A DNA stretch of 64,000 nt from the NCBI GenBank assembly GCA_045802605.1, contig JBJMQS010000070.1:62001-126000 (forward strand). The letters run 5' to 3'. The position numbers and the translations under genes are program-made. Below the pieces are notes generated by a model. The model had not been told where the DNA came from and searched no databases. It worked only from the letters and a program-made list of their open reading frames with translations. Below, piece after piece: positions 62,040 through 64,000 of this stretch (the stretch's first letter is position 1; the number at the start of each line of letters is the position of its first letter). The stretch is from JBJMQS01 sp045802605. GTDB lineage: Bacteria > Planctomycetota > Planctomycetia > Gemmatales > Gemmataceae.

Positions 62040-62453
62040 CTACTTCGCTCCGACGAGCTCGTCCTTCTTGGATTCCTGTTTCTGCGTGTAGTTCTTGATC
62101 GCGGCCTTGATCGCGTCTTCCGCCAGCACAGAGCAGTGGACCTTCACCGGCGGCAGCGCCAACTCTTCGACAATGGCGGTGTTCTTGATCGCCATCGCTT
62201 CGTCGATCGTTTTGCCGCGAAGCCACTCGGTGGCCAAGCTGCTCGAAGCAATGGCGGAGCCGCAGCCGAAGGTCTTGAACCGAGCATCCTCGATCCGGCC
62301 CGTGGCCGGGTCAACCTTGATTTGCAGCTTGAGCACGTCACCGCACTCCGGCGCGCCGACCAAGCCAGTGCCGACGTCGGCATCCTTCTGATCGAAGCTG
62401 CCGACGTTGCGCGGGTTGTTGTAATGCTCAAGGACTTTATCTGAATACGCCAT
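62040..62453 (-). CDS. iscU: Iron-sulfur cluster scaffold IscU
   Basis: A 137-residue scaffold. The three cluster Cys are seen in APECGDV (about 37), FKTFGCGSAIASSS (about 63) and VKVHCSVLAEDA (about 106), and LPPVKVHC is the HscA-binding LPPVK motif. MAYSDKVLEHYNNPRNVGSF is the family start. Confidence 0.96.
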   Translation of the reverse strand: MAYSDKVLEHYNNPRNVGSFDQKDADVGTGLVGAPECGDVLKLQIKVDPATGRIEDARFKTFGCGSAIASSSLATEWLRGKTIDEAMAIKNTAIVEELALPPVKVHCSVLAEDAIKAAIKNYTQKQESKKDELVGAK

Positions 62454-62455
62454 GG

Positions 62456-62608
62456 CAGTTGTCAGTGGTCAGTTATCAGTGGTCAGTGAAATCCATCGCC
62501 GGCCACTAATACTAATTCCACTCCTCCTCATTAACCTTGTTGCGCCCGAGCCAGCTATCCGTGGCCTTGTCTTAACTGACAACTGACCACCGACAACTGA
62601 CCACTGTC
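62456..62608. repeat. GTCAGTGG-type inverted repeat between iscU and iscS
   Basis: Left block 62456-62487 (GTCAGTGGTCAGTTATCAGT) and right block 62573-62608 (AACTGACAACTGACCACCG) are imperfect inverted copies, each with two short internal repeats. The 85 bases between them show no gene. I know closely similar sequences from many unrelated bacterial genomes. Confidence 0.85.
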
Positions 62609-62609
62609 C

Positions 62610-63830
62610 TCAGTGTGCTGCCCACTCGACAGTGGACAGATCCACGCCCGCCTGAGCCATCTCGTAGAGCGGGCTCATCGCTCGTAGTTTCTTGACGGCC
62701 GTGATCACGTGATCCGCCGTGAAATCGACCTCTTCCTCGGTATTGAAGCGGCCGAGGCCGAATCGGATCGAGGAGTGGGCCAACTCATCGCCAACGCCGA
62801 GGGCCTTCAGCACATAGCTCGGCTCCAAGCTTGCCGAGGTGCAGGCGGAGCCGCTCGATACGGCGATATCTTTCATACCCATCATCATGCCTTCGCCTTC
62901 GACGTAGGCGAAGCTCAGATTCAGGTTGCCCGGCAACCGCTCGGTCGGGTGGCCGTTGAGATAGACCTCGGGAAGGGCATCAGTGATTTCCTTGCGGAGC
63001 TTCTCTCGCATTCGCAACATCCGCTGACTCTCGGCCGGCATCTCCTGGCGAGCAATGTCGCACGCCACGGCGAAGCCGACGATATTTTGTACGGCTAAGG
63101 TGCCCGACCGCATGCCGCGCTCGTGGCCGCCACCATCAATGATGGCGTCGAGCCGCACGCGCGGATCCTTCTTGCGAACGTAAAGCGCCCCGATACCCTT
63201 CGGCCCATACATCTTGTGGGCCGACATCGACAGCAAGTCGATGCCCATCGCCTGCACATCCATCGGGATCTTGCCGACGGCCTGCGTCGCATCGGTATGG
63301 AAGAGCACACCCTTCGATTTGCAGACTTTGCCAATCTCAGCGAGCGGCTGCACGGTGCCGATCTCATTGTTGGCAGCCATGATCGTGACCAGGATCGTCT
63401 TGTCGGTGATGGTCTCGGCGATCTGCTGGGCCGACACCCGGCCGTCGCGATCGACCGGCAGATACGTCACTTGGAAGCCATCGCGTTCGAGCCGCTTGCA
63501 TGGATCGATCACCGCTTTGTGTTCGGTGAGTTGGGTAATGATGTGATTACCCTTCTTGCGATACATCGCGGCCGCGCCTTTGATGGCGAGGTTGTTGCTC
63601 TCCGTCGCTCCCGAAGTGAAGATCATCTCCTTGCCGCCTGCGCCGATGATCCGAGCGATCTGATCACGCGCATTCTCCACCGCTTCCTCGGCTTCCCAGC
63701 CGAAGAGATGGTTGCGGCTCGCCGCGTTGCCGAACTTCTCGGTGAAGTATGGCAACATCGCTTCGACCACCCGCGGATCGCACCGCGTGGTCGAATTGTT
63801 GTCGAGATAAATCGGCGTCTTCACTGCCAT
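62610..63830 (-). CDS. iscS: Cysteine desulfurase IscS
   Basis: A 406-residue PLP enzyme that takes sulfur from cysteine for Fe-S clusters, thiamine and tRNA. Seen: YLDNNSTTRCDPRVVEAM, PLP-binding His in TEHKAV (about 104), Schiff-base Lys in SMSAHKMYGPKG (about 206), and the Cys loop SSGSACTSAS (about 328). The ATG at 63830 is the family start; TTG at 63854 in the same frame lacks support. An Rrf2-type gene ends 7 bases before it. Confidence 0.96.
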   Translation of the reverse strand: MAVKTPIYLDNNSTTRCDPRVVEAMLPYFTEKFGNAASRNHLFGWEAEEAVENARDQIARIIGAGGKEMIFTSGATESNNLAIKGAAAMYRKKGNHIITQLTEHKAVIDPCKRLERDGFQVTYLPVDRDGRVSAQQIAETITDKTILVTIMAANNEIGTVQPLAEIGKVCKSKGVLFHTDATQAVGKIPMDVQAMGIDLLSMSAHKMYGPKGIGALYVRKKDPRVRLDAIIDGGGHERGMRSGTLAVQNIVGFAVACDIARQEMPAESQRMLRMREKLRKEITDALPEVYLNGHPTERLPGNLNLSFAYVEGEGMMMGMKDIAVSSGSACTSASLEPSYVLKALGVGDELAHSSIRFGLGRFNTEEEVDFTADHVITAVKKLRAMSPLYEMAQAGVDLSTVEWAAH

Positions 63831-63837
63831 CAGATGC

Positions 63838-63999
63838 TCACTCCGTTGCGACAATTTCAGATTTCAGATTGCAGAAGTCAGAATGAAAACTCGTCGGCTC
63901 AGGCTGCGGCCGCGGTTTGTAATCTGCGATCTGCAATCTGATTTCTCCATTCGCCCCAAACAAATCCGCCAGCGTCACGCCCCGCAACACATCGATGAT
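63838..63999 (-). CDS. Rrf2 family regulator (IscR-like), C-terminal fragment
   Basis: The minus strand from the window edge reads IIDVLRGVTLADLFGANGE, matching the end of Rrf2/IscR regulators (LxxVTLADL), and continues as a tail to TGA at 63838-63840, 7 bases before iscS. IscR represses the isc operon in response to Fe-S status. The Cys that would bind a cluster lie outside the window, so Fe-S sensing is inferred from position. The last residues (from IRLQIADYK on) come from a dispersed repeat. Confidence 0.55.
   Translation of the reverse strand: MIDVLRGVTLADLFGANGEIRLQIADYKPRPQPEPTSFHSDFCNLKSEIVATE
63866..63945. repeat. AGATTGCAG dispersed repeat, overlapping the Rrf2 gene end
   Basis: The 19-base string AGATTGCAGAAGTCAGAAT (63866-63884) is present in reverse at 61999-62017, in the iscA-iscU gap. 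Nearby, ATCTGCGATCTGCAATCTGA (63922-63941) is a partly inverted partner. The element thus occurs on both sides of iscS-iscU. Confidence 0.75.
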
Positions 64000-64000
64000 T

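Overview
The window is GC-rich, densely coded bacterial DNA that most likely comes from a planctomycete, probably of the Pirellulales/Gemmatales type. The reasons are an adjacent DUF1501/DUF1800 pair with a Tat-type leader, a Hanks-type kinase with DWG in place of DFG fused to a TPR-like tail, many secreted proteins of unknown function, a PEP-CTERM protein, and many palindromic intergenic repeats. Lipid A genes (lpxK, lpxA), a WaaP-type kinase and envelope glycosyltransferases show a Gram-negative outer membrane. Housekeeping genes present are pyrE, an archaeal-type glmM, clpC, rpsP-trmD-rplS-yraN, tyrS, trmB, rpsA and a nearly complete isc operon.

Layout. 0-5.2 kb: envelope sugar and phospholipid genes (WaaP-type kinase, GT4, a PlsY-DUF4149 fusion), phhB, pyrE, glmM. 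5.4-9.8 kb: a Ser/Thr kinase translationally coupled to a polytopic membrane pseudokinase. 9.8-14.7 kb: aldehyde dehydrogenase, a RelE-type toxin-antitoxin pair, and an ABC-2 exporter (ATPase plus two permeases). 14.8-22.8 kb: an M14-S9 peptidase fusion, an AsmA-like protein, a protein of unknown family, lpxK, a secreted protein. 23-26.5 kb: vapB with a nonsense-mutated vapC, then clpC with a strong terminator. 26.5-31.8 kb: a 0.5-kb repeat, DUF1501, 27-bp tandem repeats, DUF1800, a secreted protein. 32-38 kb: ribosome/tRNA operon without rimM, tyrS, a PDZ/M6 metalloprotease, trmB. 38-46 kb: accessory region with a frameshifted ParB-like gene, a catalytically degenerate subtilase, an M20 peptidase, the second (inverted) copy of the 0.5-kb repeat, and a frameshifted NHL/PEP-CTERM gene. 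46-57.9 kb: lpxA, glycosyltransferases, two YkgJ-type cysteine-cluster proteins, a PQQ-like propeller protein, rpsA. 57.9-64 kb, all on the minus strand: Rrf2 regulator (partial)-iscS-iscU-iscA-hscB, tRNA-Val, a CAP-domain protein, hscA, iscX.

The most unusual layer is the repeats. Five copies of a palindrome built on CGCAGAG, three copies of a GTTAGCCGG palindrome whose arms show a compensatory base change, two 0.5-kb inverted copies 16 kb apart, and two unrelated tandem arrays occupy almost every long intergenic gap. In three places a repeat supplies protein sequence: the signal peptide of the PQQ-like protein, the C-terminus of LpxK, and the tail of the Rrf2 regulator. No transposase, phage gene, rRNA or CRISPR array was seen.
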